From Hyphomicrobium sp. (lineage in GTDB: Bacteria > Pseudomonadota > Alphaproteobacteria > Rhizobiales > Hyphomicrobiaceae): DNA of 64,000 nucleotides. Below are positions 35,153 through 45,606 of the stretch, piece after piece (the first letter of the stretch is position 1; each line of letters begins with the position of its first letter). Position numbers and translations under genes: made by a program. The stretch lies in contig PERI01000003.1 of the NCBI GenBank assembly GCA_002928515.1, positions 434,001 to 498,000 of the forward strand, in the 5' to 3' direction. Under the pieces are notes generated by a model, which worked only from the letters and a program-made list of their open reading frames with translations, did no database searches and was not told where the DNA came from.

Positions 35153-35911
35153 ATGATGGATTGGCTGATCACAAACCTCGGGACGTTGTTCTCGATCCTC
35201 TCGGTCGAGATCGGCCATATGATGTCGGCTGAGTGGTGGCAGGCCAATTGGGTCGCGCTTGTCAATATTTTGATCATCGATCTGACGCTTGCTGGCGACA
35301 ACGCGATCGTGGTTGGTATGGCTGCTTCGCGCGTGCGCCCTGACATGCGCGCGAAGGTTATCTTCTGGGGCATCGCCGGTGCGGTCATTCTGCGCATTCT
35401 GTTTTCTGGCATTACTCAGCAAATGCTGCAGGTCATCGGCCTGACACTGGCGGGCGGCTTGTTGCTGTTGTTCGTGTGCTGGAAAATGTATCGCCAGATC
35501 GTTGACGGCGAAGCGCACTCTATCGACGACGTTGAAAAAAATCTCGCGTCCAACACCACACCTGCCAACGAAGCAAGCTTCTGGAGCGCGATGTGGACCA
35601 TCATTCTCGCCGACTTGTCGATGTCACTCGACAACGTGTTGGCGGTTGCGGGCGCAGCCGGTGATTCCACCCTCGTCCTCGTGATTGGCCTGGCCGTTGC
35701 GATTATCTTGATGGCTGTCGCATCGGCTTACATTGCGCGATTGCTTGTGAAGTATCCTTGGATTGCATGGGTTGGTTTGGTCATTATTCTGTATGTCGCG
35801 CTCGACATGATCTATCGCGACAGCCACAAGGTCGCGTGCGCCTACTATCAAATTGGTTGTTCAGAAACGATCTGGGAAGGCGTCAAACATCGGTTGGGGT
35901 TTGGCGGGTGA
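35153..35911 (+). CDS. TerC-family membrane protein
   Basis: A polytopic inner-membrane protein of about 252 residues with the two TerC metal-binding helices: LIIDLTLAGDNAIVVGMAAS and ADLSMSLDNVLAVAGAAG, each carrying the acidic residue and asparagine typical of the family. Members export manganese or related ions, often alongside secretory metalloenzymes. The ATG at 35153 has GGAG just upstream; an in-frame extension to 35030 would run through the rpsI terminator. argC begins one base after its stop. I saw no yybP-ykoY-type element ahead of it. Confidence 0.88.
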   Translation: MMDWLITNLGTLFSILSVEIGHMMSAEWWQANWVALVNILIIDLTLAGDNAIVVGMAASRVRPDMRAKVIFWGIAGAVILRILFSGITQQMLQVIGLTLAGGLLLLFVCWKMYRQIVDGEAHSIDDVEKNLASNTTPANEASFWSAMWTIILADLSMSLDNVLAVAGAAGDSTLVLVIGLAVAIILMAVASAYIARLLVKYPWIAWVGLVIILYVALDMIYRDSHKVACAYYQIGCSETIWEGVKHRLGFGG

Positions 35912-35912
35912 T

Positions 35913-36875
35913 ATGACTTCGCGGGCAAATTCTGACACATCGCAGCTCAGCGTTTTTATCGACGGCGAAGCCGGCACAACCGGCTTGCAAATTCGCGAGC
36001 GTCTCGCAGCGCTTGCCGATGTTGAGGTGAGAAGCATAGATCCGACTTTGCGCAAGGATGAAGCAGCGCGCCTCGACATGATGCGCAATGTCGATTTGGT
36101 TGTGTTGTGTTTGCCGGACGATGCGGCCAAGGAAGCCGTCGCGCTCGCCGATACCCTCGGCAACGACGCCCCGAAAATCGTCGATGCTTCGACGGCTCAT
36201 CGCGTTGCGCCTGGGTGGATTTATGGCTTCGCGGAATTGGATGCCAAACAAGCCGACACCATTCGCCATGCCAAACGCGTGAGCAATCCTGGCTGCTATC
36301 CAACCGGCGCTATCGCTTTGCTACGGCCGTTGATTGCGGGTGGCATTGTGGCACCCGATCATCCGATTACCGTCAATGCCGTGTCGGGTTATTCGGGTGG
36401 CGGCAAGTCCATGATCGAGTCTTATGAAGTCTCAAAAACGGCACCTGCTTTTGAGTTGTATGGATTGGGTCTCGATCATAAACACGTGCCCGAACTGATG
36501 GCGTATTCCGGTCTGACGCGGCGGCCGATTTTTGTGCCGAGCGTCGGCAATTTCCGCCAAGGCATGCTTGTTTCCATTCCGCTGCATCTTGATCTGTTGC
36601 CGGGCAAGCCGAGTGCTCAGGACATCCATAAAACGCTTGCGCAGTTTTATGTCGGTTCGGAGCGCGTGCATGTCATGCCGTATGCCACTGGCGCGCGCAT
36701 CGAGCCTGAAGCGTTGAACAATTCTGACCAGCTTGAGCTTTTCGTCTATGGCAACAAAACTGGCGATCAGGCTGTTCTGGTTGCGCGGCTTGATAATCTT
36801 GGAAAAGGCGCGGCAGGTGCCGCCGTTCAGAATTTGCAATTGATGCTGGGGCTGGACACGCCTTCACGCGCTTAG
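35913..36875 (+). CDS. argC: N-acetyl-gamma-glutamyl-phosphate reductase, short (type 2) form
   Basis: The enzyme reduces N-acetylglutamyl phosphate to the semialdehyde in arginine synthesis. Motifs: SVFIDGEAGTTGLQIRERL (NADP-binding GxxGxxG), catalytic cysteine in SNPGCYPTGAI, and VSGYSGGGKSMIESYE. The length of about 320 residues is the short class. The ATG at 35913 is one base after the terC-like stop; the last four bases overlap the stop of ctaA on the other strand. Confidence 0.95.
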   Translation: MTSRANSDTSQLSVFIDGEAGTTGLQIRERLAALADVEVRSIDPTLRKDEAARLDMMRNVDLVVLCLPDDAAKEAVALADTLGNDAPKIVDASTAHRVAPGWIYGFAELDAKQADTIRHAKRVSNPGCYPTGAIALLRPLIAGGIVAPDHPITVNAVSGYSGGGKSMIESYEVSKTAPAFELYGLGLDHKHVPELMAYSGLTRRPIFVPSVGNFRQGMLVSIPLHLDLLPGKPSAQDIHKTLAQFYVGSERVHVMPYATGARIEPEALNNSDQLELFVYGNKTGDQAVLVARLDNLGKGAAGAAVQNLQLMLGLDTPSRA

Positions 36876-37957
36876 TTGCGGCTTATAACGCCCGCTCGAT
36901 GCGTCGCATGCAAATGCCAGACAGCAGCCGCTAACACGAGCGCTCCTCCACCTTGATGAAGCAGTCCAAGCGATAGTGGAACCTGCGCGAGCAGCGTCCA
37001 TATCCCAATGATCATCTGCGCCACAACGGCGACGGCCAGCACAATAGCGGAATGTCGAATGCGGTCGTAATAGGGGCGACGCACTACGAACCAGACATAG
37101 AACAAAGTTACGAACCCGAGTAGATACGCCGTCATGCGATGATTGAATTGGACGGCAGCGTGGCTTTCGAAAACGCTCAAAATCGCTGGCGTAGTTGACC
37201 AATAGTCACTCGGTACGAATGCACCATTCATGTCCGGCCATGTGTTGTAGATCAGTCCGGCTTTTAAGCCTGCTACAAAGGCGCCAAGCACTACTTGCAA
37301 AAGTACCAAACCAACAATCGCCGCCGCAGCGGTGCGCACGCTTGGCGTCGCCGCCTCACCTGTCACCGGCACGAGCCGAGCGCCTTGGTCTCGTGCGAGC
37401 CATACCAAAAGCCCGAAAATGAGAAACGCCGTCGTGAGATGTAGGGCTAAGCGATACTGACTGACGTCAACGCGATCCGCTAAGCCGGACTTGACCATGT
37501 ACCAGCCGATGACGCCTTGCAGCGCACCGAGCGCAAGCACACCGACTAACTTGATCGGCAATCCGCGACGCAATTGCCCACGCATCCAAAACCAAAGCAG
37601 CGGTAGCGCGAAGGCGACGCCAATGATGCGTCCAAGAAAGCGATGTGACCATTCCCACCAATAAATGAACTTGAACGCTTCGAGCGACATGCCCTTATTG
37701 ACGATTTGGTACTCTGGGATTTGACGATATTTATCGAACGCGATGAGCCAGTCAGCCTCGCTCAACGGCGGAATGGCTCCCAGCAGAGGCTGCCATTCGG
37801 TGATTGAAAGCCCGCTATCGGTCAGACGTGTCGCGCCACCGACGACGATCATGGCAAACACGAGCCCGGCCACGATCCACAACCACAGCGCTACGGCGAC
37901 GTTCCCATGGCCATTCGCTTCAACTTGGTTGTTAGTGGCGGCTATCGTGGCGGTCAT
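36872..37957 (-). CDS. ctaA: Heme A synthase (COX15/CtaA)
   Basis: This eight-helix inner-membrane enzyme oxidises the C8 methyl of heme O to make heme A for aa3-type oxidases. Heme-ligand histidines sit in WEWSHRFLGRIIG, LHLTTAFLIF, FNHRMTAYLLGF and GLLHQGGGALVL; MIVVGGATRLTDSGLSITEW is the classic start. The ATG at 37957 with GAGGAC upstream is preferred over an extension to 38083. The position between argC and DUF2842 is conserved in Hyphomicrobiales. Confidence 0.94.
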   Translation of the reverse strand: MTATIAATNNQVEANGHGNVAVALWLWIVAGLVFAMIVVGGATRLTDSGLSITEWQPLLGAIPPLSEADWLIAFDKYRQIPEYQIVNKGMSLEAFKFIYWWEWSHRFLGRIIGVAFALPLLWFWMRGQLRRGLPIKLVGVLALGALQGVIGWYMVKSGLADRVDVSQYRLALHLTTAFLIFGLLVWLARDQGARLVPVTGEAATPSVRTAAAAIVGLVLLQVVLGAFVAGLKAGLIYNTWPDMNGAFVPSDYWSTTPAILSVFESHAAVQFNHRMTAYLLGFVTLFYVWFVVRRPYYDRIRHSAIVLAVAVVAQMIIGIWTLLAQVPLSLGLLHQGGGALVLAAAVWHLHATHRAGVISRN

Positions 37958-38074
37958 GAGATCAAAATGTCCTCGCGCAGTCCATCGTCCGCTGTGATAC
38001 TCAAGCCCAACATACTCCGACAATGCGCCACTCGGGCGCGGATCTAATACCCATCGGGACCGTATAAGCGCGAT

Positions 38075-38284
38075 ATGACCCAACGACGGCGTAAATTGGT
38101 TGGCACAATCGGAATGTTTGTTCTGGTGATCTTGTATGCCTTGTTGGCATTGGCGGTCGCTGTGGTGTTGCAGGTCAACAATGCCAGCAAGTTTGTCGAG
38201 CTTATCTATTATTTTGTCGCGGGCCTGTTGTGGGTCATTCCAGCCGCCATGCTGATTTCATGGATGCAAAAGCCGGACGCGTAG
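38075..38284 (+). CDS. DUF2842-family small membrane protein
   Basis: This 69-residue protein has two membrane helices (GTIGMFVLVILYALLALAVA and FVAGLLWVIPAAMLISWM) and the DUF2842 signature YYFVAGLLWVIPA. It is a conserved alphaproteobacterial protein of unknown function and regularly neighbours ctaA. Confidence 0.88.
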   Translation: MTQRRRKLVGTIGMFVLVILYALLALAVAVVLQVNNASKFVELIYYFVAGLLWVIPAAMLISWMQKPDA

Positions 38285-38309
38285 GTCGTAGGGCATTCAC
38301 CCGCACGGC

Positions 38310-39398
38310 TTATATTTGAGACGTTCTGGCAACATCACGGAAGCGCTGCGGCACCAACGATTGCCAAGCATGTAGGGCAGCAAACGGCGCGCCCGACAGC
38401 AAGACCTTCACGAAACGGCTGTCCTGAAACCCGCCGTTGAGCGAGAGACGTGGCAATGCCGTCAGATGATCTGTGTGCGAGCGATAGAGCAAGCCCTTGC
38501 GCGTCGTCACGGCGGTCGCCATGCCGAGCTCGCGCGCTACATCGAATTCGCGCTGCCCTGCGCTGTGTTCACATCCATACGGATAACTGAAGTGGCGGCA
38601 TGGGCTGCCAAGCTCAGTGCTTAAACGGGCGACGCTGTCTTGCATTTCTTCCCGCGCCTCCGCGGCACTGAGTTTAGCCAACGCATAATGCGTGCGGGTA
38701 TGCCCACCAATCGTCACAAGAGGATCTCTGGCAAGCGCGCGAATTTCGTCCCACGTCATCACGAGGTCGCGACAGAGTTGCCTCTGATCGTAGTGAGCGT
38801 CTTGTGCCAGCCTTTGCACTACGTCGCGCGCTTGACGCTCTGGCAGTTGACGCAGCCAACCGTAGATCACGTCAAAGGCCAAGTCTTTTTCAGATGTCGT
38901 ACGAAGTTGGAATTCGCGCGTTGTGCCGCTCATTTCGATGCGCGTTACACTCAGTCGGCGTAGAGCTTCCTCAAGCACCAGCCACCAGAGTTCACCGTTG
39001 CCGTCAGCAAAGTCGGTTGGAATGTAGATGGTGAAAGGGACGTTGTGGCGCTTGAAAATGGGATAGGCGTAGTCGCGGTTATCTTTGTAGCCATCGTCAA
39101 GTGTGAAAGCCGCGAACGGCTTTTCCTGGGCGCGTGATTCAAGACGCTTGGGGATATCATCTAACGAAATGAAATCGAACCCTGCGTTGCGAACTTGGCC
39201 AATGACGTCATCGAGAAATTCAGGCGTCACTCTCAAGTGTCCGTTAGGGTCGAAGTCTTGTGGTGGTGTCGGCGTGACATGATGCAACATGAAAACAACG
39301 CCATTGACCTGCGAAAATCGCGCCAACAATCCATCGGCCCGCATCACGTGCATGGCTGATAAGGCTGCTCTAATGATTTTTTTTGAGCGTCTAGGCAT
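38310..39398 (-). CDS. Polysaccharide deacetylase (NodB-fold)
   Basis: NodB motifs are visible: FTLDDGYKDN (motif 1, catalytic aspartates, near residue 98) and IGGHTRTHYAL (motif 2, the HxxxH zinc ligands, near 231), plus HFSYPYGCEH (motif 3). The enzyme should remove N-acetyl groups from a polysaccharide. There is no clear signal peptide, so it may act on cytoplasmic intermediates or be exported otherwise. It stands downstream of the Wzc-like gene on the same strand at the edge of the exopolysaccharide locus. Confidence 0.88.
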   Translation of the reverse strand: MPRRSKKIIRAALSAMHVMRADGLLARFSQVNGVVFMLHHVTPTPPQDFDPNGHLRVTPEFLDDVIGQVRNAGFDFISLDDIPKRLESRAQEKPFAAFTLDDGYKDNRDYAYPIFKRHNVPFTIYIPTDFADGNGELWWLVLEEALRRLSVTRIEMSGTTREFQLRTTSEKDLAFDVIYGWLRQLPERQARDVVQRLAQDAHYDQRQLCRDLVMTWDEIRALARDPLVTIGGHTRTHYALAKLSAAEAREEMQDSVARLSTELGSPCRHFSYPYGCEHSAGQREFDVARELGMATAVTTRKGLLYRSHTDHLTALPRLSLNGGFQDSRFVKVLLSGAPFAALHAWQSLVPQRFRDVARTSQI

Positions 39399-39542
39399 AT
39401 AGATTGAATCGTCTTGTTTGGGATATTTAACTGCGGGTCATCATCATTGATCTGGCCATGCAGTCTTGCGATCTAATATGCAAAAAATGTACGCACGTCG
39501 GCGCCCATTTACCCAATACCGTGCGCCAAGCTTAACAGATCG

Positions 39543-41816
39543 TTAAGAGTTCGCCGCCTCACCGTTGGCTACCAGCCCCGCGCGTATAGATTGAAACGTC
39601 GGGTCCGCATTTTTTGTCGGTCGCGAACCGCTTTTCTCCCTGTTGGTGATCGCACCGGCTTTACGTTCGAAGCGTATGACGTCGATATCTGCCACTTCAA
39701 AGCCGAGGAATGACACGGCGTCGCCATTCGACGGTTTCGTATCGGATTTGCCATCTGTCACGAGAATGCCTGCATCAAAGCGGCCTTCTATGGCTTCGAA
39801 TAAGACGTGGGCGTCGTCGTACATTCCATAGACGACGATATGATCGTAGGCTTCATCCAACGCATCCAATACGAGATTGAGTTGATCGGGATCGACGTCT
39901 GCGTCGGTCTCATCGAGCGAAGCGCCACGGGCAATGAAGTGAACCGAGCACCCAGGTATTTTCTGGATGACATCCTCAAAGCCACCAGAGCCGGTCAAGA
40001 GTTCGGTCAAGCCCGGTTTGGTTTCGACACCGAGCATTGACGCAAGACCTTCCGATGACGGGCTCCAGTCAACGAGAATAACTTCGGCGTTCTCTTGTGC
40101 CATGGCTTTGACAAGGGCGATGGCATCTTGTGCGGCAACGGTGGACTGATTTTCTCCGGTTATCAAAGCACGATGACCACCAACACTGGCGCGTTGCTTT
40201 AGCATTCGCTGTGCCAGATCGGGAATTGATGTTGCAACTCTAATGGCTGTGGCCTGACCGCTTTCATCGCGATCCTCTCCAAGTCCGTTCTTGACCGGCG
40301 CTGTTGCCAGTTGCGGCTCGAACTTGACCTTCGGCGCAACCAGGATTGGCGTTGTTGGTTCAAAACTGGGTGCGAGCGGTCTGGTCTGGTGAGATGTTCG
40401 CACAGTACCGCTTCGTGCACCGACAAATAGCTCACGCGTGATTGTCCATGCCATACCCAAGATAAATGTTGCGACGGAAACAAGCAGCGCGAGCGAGGTC
40501 TTCTTTGGAGCGACCGGCACACTTGATGCCTGTGCTTTGGAAATCAATTGTGCTTCGACCGGCTGGGCGCGCGTGTCGAGTTTTTTTCTGTTCGATTCTA
40601 ATTGAGTTTGCAGATTTTCTAACTCAAAGCGTTTGGCCTTGGCATTCGATTCAAGTTGCCGAAGTTTGACTTCTTCCGGCGCATTCAAAACGACGCGGTT
40701 TTTGATATCGTCGAGGCTCTTTTTAATGCTGTCCTCGCGGCCTTGGGCTACGCGCGCTTCTTTGTCGAGACTATCGACGATTTTGGAAATTTCGCCTTTC
40801 AATTGACCCTTCAATCCCGACAGATCCGCATTAAGTTGCTGCATGCGCGGATGGCGCGGGAGCAGCGTTGCAGACAGCTCGGAAATTTGTCGTTCGATGC
40901 GCACGCGCTGTTGCACCAAGTTCTGGATCAATGGCGATTTCTGCACGTCCGGCAACGCGTCGGCCGAGCCCAATTTCATCATTTCGCGCGCCGATCTAGA
41001 GCGCGCTTCGGCCTCGCCACGGGACGCTTTTGCACGCGTCAGTTCGGCGGTCAGCTCAGAGAGCTGCTGTTCGTTCAATCCGGTATTCTGCGCGCCGCCT
41101 TTAAAGGCGTTGATTTGCCCACGATAGCGTTCAACTTCGGTCTCGATGGAAGCCAGTTCTGGAACCAGCTTTTCGATTTTGCCGCGCAATATATGTTGCT
41201 GGTCGTCGATTTCAGTGACGACCTGAGTTGCCAGCGATGCGCGATAGACATCGGCGATTTGGTTGGCGATCTGGGCTGCGAGTTGCGGGTCCATCGATGT
41301 CACTTGCACACCGATGAAGCGACTTTCTTTCTCCGAATAGACCTCAAGTTGCTCAGTCAATACATTGAGAACGCGATCGCGCTCCGTTTCTCCTCGGCGC
41401 GCATTTCCCATGCCGATCAGATTGAGAATTTGACCCGCGGTATCGGCTGGCCCCAGCGCAGAATTGTACTCTTTCTTGTCCTTGAGCTTTAGATCGGCGG
41501 CAATTTTTTCCAGCAGATCAGGAGATTTCAGGGCGCGTACGTGCGTATTGACCGCTTCTTTATCCATGCGTGTTGTGACGGCATCGAAGCTGGCACCCTG
41601 CGATTTTGAATCCAGGTATGGGCTGGTGGGGCCCTTGGCAACAATCGCTAGCTGCGCTTGGCTCTGATATTTCGGTGCAACCGTGCTCACACCGGCATAA
41701 GCCAGTGCACCAAATATGGCGCTCACCAACAGAAGTTTGGGCAGCTTTCTTTGCACATTTTTGAAGATCGACGCCATGTCGATGTCATCAGGCGAAGCGA
41801 CACGAATTGCGGGCAT
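39543..41816 (-). CDS. Wzc/ExoP-like polysaccharide chain-length protein with a defective ATPase site
   Basis: A Wzz domain lies between two membrane helices (LLLVSAIFGALAYAGV near residue 35, LALLVSVATFILGMAW near 440), with a long coiled coil and the conserved PRHPRMQQL segment before the second helix. The C-terminal part (from about 540) resembles BY-kinases (AEVILVDWSPSSEGLASMLG, YDHIVVYGMYDD), but the P-loop reads ITGENQSTVAAQ and lacks the GKS lysine. No tyrosine cluster closes the protein. It probably controls export and chain length without being a working kinase. It is divergent from wza. Confidence 0.85.
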   Translation of the reverse strand: MPAIRVASPDDIDMASIFKNVQRKLPKLLLVSAIFGALAYAGVSTVAPKYQSQAQLAIVAKGPTSPYLDSKSQGASFDAVTTRMDKEAVNTHVRALKSPDLLEKIAADLKLKDKKEYNSALGPADTAGQILNLIGMGNARRGETERDRVLNVLTEQLEVYSEKESRFIGVQVTSMDPQLAAQIANQIADVYRASLATQVVTEIDDQQHILRGKIEKLVPELASIETEVERYRGQINAFKGGAQNTGLNEQQLSELTAELTRAKASRGEAEARSRSAREMMKLGSADALPDVQKSPLIQNLVQQRVRIERQISELSATLLPRHPRMQQLNADLSGLKGQLKGEISKIVDSLDKEARVAQGREDSIKKSLDDIKNRVVLNAPEEVKLRQLESNAKAKRFELENLQTQLESNRKKLDTRAQPVEAQLISKAQASSVPVAPKKTSLALLVSVATFILGMAWTITRELFVGARSGTVRTSHQTRPLAPSFEPTTPILVAPKVKFEPQLATAPVKNGLGEDRDESGQATAIRVATSIPDLAQRMLKQRASVGGHRALITGENQSTVAAQDAIALVKAMAQENAEVILVDWSPSSEGLASMLGVETKPGLTELLTGSGGFEDVIQKIPGCSVHFIARGASLDETDADVDPDQLNLVLDALDEAYDHIVVYGMYDDAHVLFEAIEGRFDAGILVTDGKSDTKPSNGDAVSFLGFEVADIDVIRFERKAGAITNREKSGSRPTKNADPTFQSIRAGLVANGEAANS

Positions 41817-41979
41817 GATTTTGCTCTGGCCGTAAGAGAGGTCTTGATTCGCAAGTAAGCGGGTCTTGCAGTTAGCAAGTCGTTAAGCGTTTCAAAAAAA
41901 GTCACGAACTTAGAATTTCTTAACCCCCGCACGCCTACAGTCCGCATGACATATTCTTTTGTGTGGGGAAGACTGCGTG

Positions 41980-42741
41980 ATGTGGGTGCGCTTTAAATTG
42001 ATCGTCGTGTGCGCTGGAGCCGCGCTTATGGCTGGCTGCGCTTCAGGACCAGACCACATAGCCATCGCGGATGCTCAGATCAGTGCGGATACGCAGGGAT
42101 CTATTAAAGACCCCGCTTTGGTGACGAGCGAAGATGTGCATCCGGTACCGATTTCAAGTGCGGCTGCACATCCAGCGGACGATAGCGCCCATCCTGTAAT
42201 GGCTGTTGCCACTTCCTCTTGGGGTGAACCTGGCCATTTGCCGAGTGACGTGATTGGGCCGCAAGCGGTTGCGGATACAGACGGGCCCTACCTTCTGGAT
42301 ACCGGCGATCGATTGCGTATTTTTGTTTATGGCCAACCCAACTTATCGCGACAGTATGTGGTCGATCATGACGGCCGGATCGCCGTACCGCTGATCGGTC
42401 AAGTTTATGCGCGCGGCAAAACGACATCGGAATTGCAAGGCAACATTCGCGCGCGACTTGGTGCCGACTATGTGAAAGATCCGCAGGTCACCGTCGATAT
42501 CCAGCAGAACCGACCATTCTTTATTCTGGGTGAAGTGCGCTCAGCAGGGCAGTATCCGTATGTTTCAGGCATGACGGTCGAGACGGCGATTGCCATTGCC
42601 GGTGGATATACTGAGCGCGCCAGCGACCGCAAGTTTCGCATCACAAGACGCGTCAATGGATTTGTCGAACAGGTTGAAGCGCCCGGTGACTATGTCGTCA
42701 AGCCTGGCGATACGATTCATGTCTTCGAGCGGTTCTTATAG
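41980..42741 (+). CDS. Outer-membrane polysaccharide export lipoprotein (Wza type)
   Basis: A lipoprotein signal (LMAGC, cysteine at residue 20) starts the protein. The Poly_export domain follows (LLDTGDRLRIFVYGQPNLSR, VDHDGRIAVPLIGQVYARG) and then an SLBB-type domain (RPFFILGEVRSAGQYPYVSG). These form the octameric outer-membrane channel for exopolysaccharide. The ATG at 41980 has GGGGAAGA upstream. It is divergent from the Wzc-like gene, a typical pairing. Confidence 0.92.
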   Translation: MWVRFKLIVVCAGAALMAGCASGPDHIAIADAQISADTQGSIKDPALVTSEDVHPVPISSAAAHPADDSAHPVMAVATSSWGEPGHLPSDVIGPQAVADTDGPYLLDTGDRLRIFVYGQPNLSRQYVVDHDGRIAVPLIGQVYARGKTTSELQGNIRARLGADYVKDPQVTVDIQQNRPFFILGEVRSAGQYPYVSGMTVETAIAIAGGYTERASDRKFRITRRVNGFVEQVEAPGDYVVKPGDTIHVFERFL

Positions 42742-42786
42742 AACCGCACTCCTCTTTCGATTGACGACAAGACCGAGTAGCTGATC

Positions 42787-43902
42787 ATGCGCATTGTCCA
42801 TTGTTTCCGATCGCCCATCGGCGGCCTGTTCCGCCACGTTCTGGATTTGGCGGCCGAGCAATCCAGAATGGGTCATGAGGTTGGAATTTTGGCGGATAAT
42901 CTCGCTGAAGATCAACTGACAGCGATGCATTTCGAGCGCGTGAATGACATCATGTCATTAGGGGTGACACGCACTCCGATGGGTCGCCAACCTGGCGTTG
43001 GCGATTTGATCGCCACTAAGACAGTCTTCAAAAACACACGACACCTCGATCTCGACGTTTTGCATGGCCATGGCGCAAAAGGTGGACTGTACGCGCGCTT
43101 GGCGGCACGCGCTTTGCGATCAACAGGTCAGCGCGTGCGCGCGTTCTATACGCCTCATGGAGGCAGTCTGCATTTTGATCCAGCAAGTCTCGAAGGTAAG
43201 TTGTATTTGAACGTCGAGCGTCAACTGGAGCGCTTCACGGCGGGGCTTATTTTCGAAAGTGGCTTTGCCTGCAAGGCTTACAAAGCGCGTGTTGGCGCAC
43301 CGACAACCGCATACCGCGTCATTCACAATGGATTGGGGCCTGATGATTTTTCACCGATCACGCCACGTCCCAATGCATCCGATTTACTGTTCATCGGCAT
43401 GCTGCGCGATTTAAAGGGCGTCGAAGTTTTGCTTAACGCCATTGCTGAATTGAGACAGGAACGTCCTATTACGGCGACGATCGTCGGTTCGGGGCCCGAT
43501 AGCGAAAAGTTCAAGCAGCAATGCGCACGGCTTCAACTCAATGATTGTGTGACATTCACCGGTGAACTCCCTGTCAAAGAAGCGTTCTCGCTCGGGCGCT
43601 TAAAGGTCATTCCATCTCTTAAGGATAGTTTTCCGTATATCGTTCTGGAAACTGCAGCCTCTGGAATTCCGATGATTGCCACTTCGGTCGGTGGCATTCC
43701 TGAGATGGTCCTAGGAACGGATACGGAGCTCATAGAGGCGGGCTCTGTAACGGCCCTGACCTCTGCAATCAGACGCGCACTCGTCGATCCTGAGGCCGCC
43801 TTAGAGCGCACTGCGCGGCTTCGCAGGCATGTGCAAAAAACGTTTACGATTTCTGCCATGACGTCATCAGTGCTCGACTTTTATACAACCGCCACGCGGT
43901 AA
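42787..43902 (+). CDS. Glycosyltransferase family 4 of the exopolysaccharide locus
   Basis: GT-B architecture with GT4 motifs: MRIVHCFRSPIGGLFRHVLD (acceptor-side glycine-rich loop), FYTPHGGSLHF, LLFIGMLRDLKGVEVLLNAI and FPYIVLETAASGIPMIATSV, which holds the donor-binding E-x7-E-like segment. It probably adds a sugar to the lipid-linked repeat unit made with the transferase encoded downstream. Confidence 0.9.
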   Translation: MRIVHCFRSPIGGLFRHVLDLAAEQSRMGHEVGILADNLAEDQLTAMHFERVNDIMSLGVTRTPMGRQPGVGDLIATKTVFKNTRHLDLDVLHGHGAKGGLYARLAARALRSTGQRVRAFYTPHGGSLHFDPASLEGKLYLNVERQLERFTAGLIFESGFACKAYKARVGAPTTAYRVIHNGLGPDDFSPITPRPNASDLLFIGMLRDLKGVEVLLNAIAELRQERPITATIVGSGPDSEKFKQQCARLQLNDCVTFTGELPVKEAFSLGRLKVIPSLKDSFPYIVLETAASGIPMIATSVGGIPEMVLGTDTELIEAGSVTALTSAIRRALVDPEAALERTARLRRHVQKTFTISAMTSSVLDFYTTATR

Positions 43903-44001
43903 CCTTAATCAGCACTGCATGCTCGCGTTAACGCAACTTGGCACGTTGGATGCCTTCACACTCGTAAGTCCACTCGAATTAGGACATGCGGGTTTCATTC
44001 A

Positions 44002-45531
44002 ATGCCGACTTCACATCAACGCACTGCTCACTTGGAAGAATTTAACGCGCTAAACGCTCCGGTTTTGTCTGTTGTGCGAAACCCAAGTTTGTTGCTGGAT
44101 TTGCGCGCGGCTGCTCAATCGAAACCGATATCTGCTGCACTGGTTCGTGGTTTTGCTCGGATTGTCGATGTCGTTCTTATCGCCATCATCGGGTTGGTAG
44201 TCGCACATAGCTACGTCGGTAGCTCCAACGTCGTCGGAGTTGGAAGTTACCTACTACCGATCACGCTTGTCAGCTTACTTTCGGTCGCGGCATTCGAGCT
44301 ATTGGGTCTTTACTCGCTTCGCTCCTTGGCGAGCTATATCCGGAAATTGCCGAGCCTGATGCTCGGTTTAACGATCGCATTCGGCACACTCGTCGTCAGT
44401 TTGTTTTTCCTCAAGCGCGGGACGGATGTATCACGCGTTTGGATCGCAATTTGGTACGCGATGAGCGGTGTCGCGATTTTACTTGCGCGCTTATCGATTG
44501 CGACCGCGATCAGTCGATGGGCTAAAGATGGTCGGCTTCAGTTGCGTGCTGCGATTTATGGCTCAAGCCCCATTACGGAAACATTGCTGCATGAACTTGA
44601 ATCCGATCACGATCAACTGATCCGGATTGCTGGAATTTTTGACGATCGCGATCCCACACGCGCACCGCGCCAAATTGCCGGTTATCCGCATTTAGGCGGT
44701 ATCGATGCTCTCATATCGATGAGTAGGAGTGCACGCTTCGACTTGGTCATCGTCGCCCTCCCGCTCACGGCAGAAGATCGCCTGCAATCCGTTGCGTATA
44801 AATTGTCGGTCTTGCCCGTGGATATCAAGTTGCCTGCAAGCGTGTCGGCTATTCGATTTTCACCGCGCCTTTATACGCGCGTGGGTTCGGTGGCGATGAT
44901 CGACCTTCATGACCGACCCATTACGGATTGGAATGCGGTCTCGAAGTGGCTGTTCGATAAGATTATTGCCTCGGTGGCAGTGGTCTTGTTAGCGCCGGTT
45001 CTAGCGCTCGTGGCCCTTGCCGTTAAATTGGAAAGCAAAGGTCCCGTGCTGTTTCGCCAGAAACGCTATGGCTTCAACAACGAACTGATCGAAGTTTATA
45101 AATTTCGATCTATGTACATTGAACAGTGCGATCCTGAAGCGCTTAAACTCGTGACGCGGAACGATAAGCGCGTCACGCGCGTCGGCCGCTTCATTCGCAA
45201 AACCAGTTTGGATGAGCTGCCGCAACTTTTTAACGTCATTCTAGGTGATATGTCGCTGGTCGGTCCGCGTCCGCATGCCATGCAAACCAAGGTTGATACG
45301 CAATTGCTCGATCAAGTTGTCGATCGCTATTACGCGCGCCATAAAGTGAAGCCCGGCATAACGGGATGGGCGCAGATTAACGGTTGGCGTGGCGAAACCG
45401 ATACTGAAGAAAAGATCCAGAAGCGCGTCGATTGCGATCTCTACTACATTGAGAATTGGAGCGTGTTCTTCGATTTGTACATTCTTCTCAAGACACCGTA
45501 CTCCCTGCTTAACACCAAGAACGCCTACTGA
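44002..45531 (+). CDS. Undecaprenyl-phosphate sugar-1-phosphate transferase (WcaJ-like)
   Basis: This membrane enzyme starts exopolysaccharide repeat units by moving a sugar-1-phosphate, often glucose, to undecaprenyl phosphate. Four helices and a CoA-binding-like domain ([17 protein letters not shown]) precede a fifth helix and the catalytic region with [46 protein letters not shown] and [19 protein letters not shown]. The length of 509 residues is typical of WcaJ-type proteins rather than short PssY-only forms. Confidence 0.92.
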   Translation: MPTSHQRTAHLEEFNALNAPVLSVVRNPSLLLDLRAAAQSKPISAALVRGFARIVDVVLIAIIGLVVAHSYVGSSNVVGVGSYLLPITLVSLLSVAAFELLGLYSLRSLASYIRKLPSLMLGLTIAFGTLVVSLFFLKRGTDVSRVWIAIWYAMSGVAILLARLSIATAISRWAKDGRLQLRAAIYGSSPITETLLHELESDHDQLIRIAGIFDDRDPTRAPRQIAGYPHLGGIDALISMSRSARFDLVIVALPLTAEDRLQSVAYKLSVLPVDIKLPASVSAIRFSPRLYTRVGSVAMIDLHDRPITDWNAVSKWLFDKIIASVAVVLLAPVLALVALAVKLESKGPVLFRQKRYGFNNELIEVYKFRSMYIEQCDPEALKLVTRNDKRVTRVGRFIRKTSLDELPQLFNVILGDMSLVGPRPHAMQTKVDTQLLDQVVDRYYARHKVKPGITGWAQINGWRGETDTEEKIQKRVDCDLYYIENWSVFFDLYILLKTPYSLLNTKNAY

Positions 45532-45606
45532 TTTCAGAAGCCAGCCAACCGCACGGCAGGCGGCAACTTACTATTTTCGCTGACCTTAACGCGGCGCATT
45601 GTTTGC

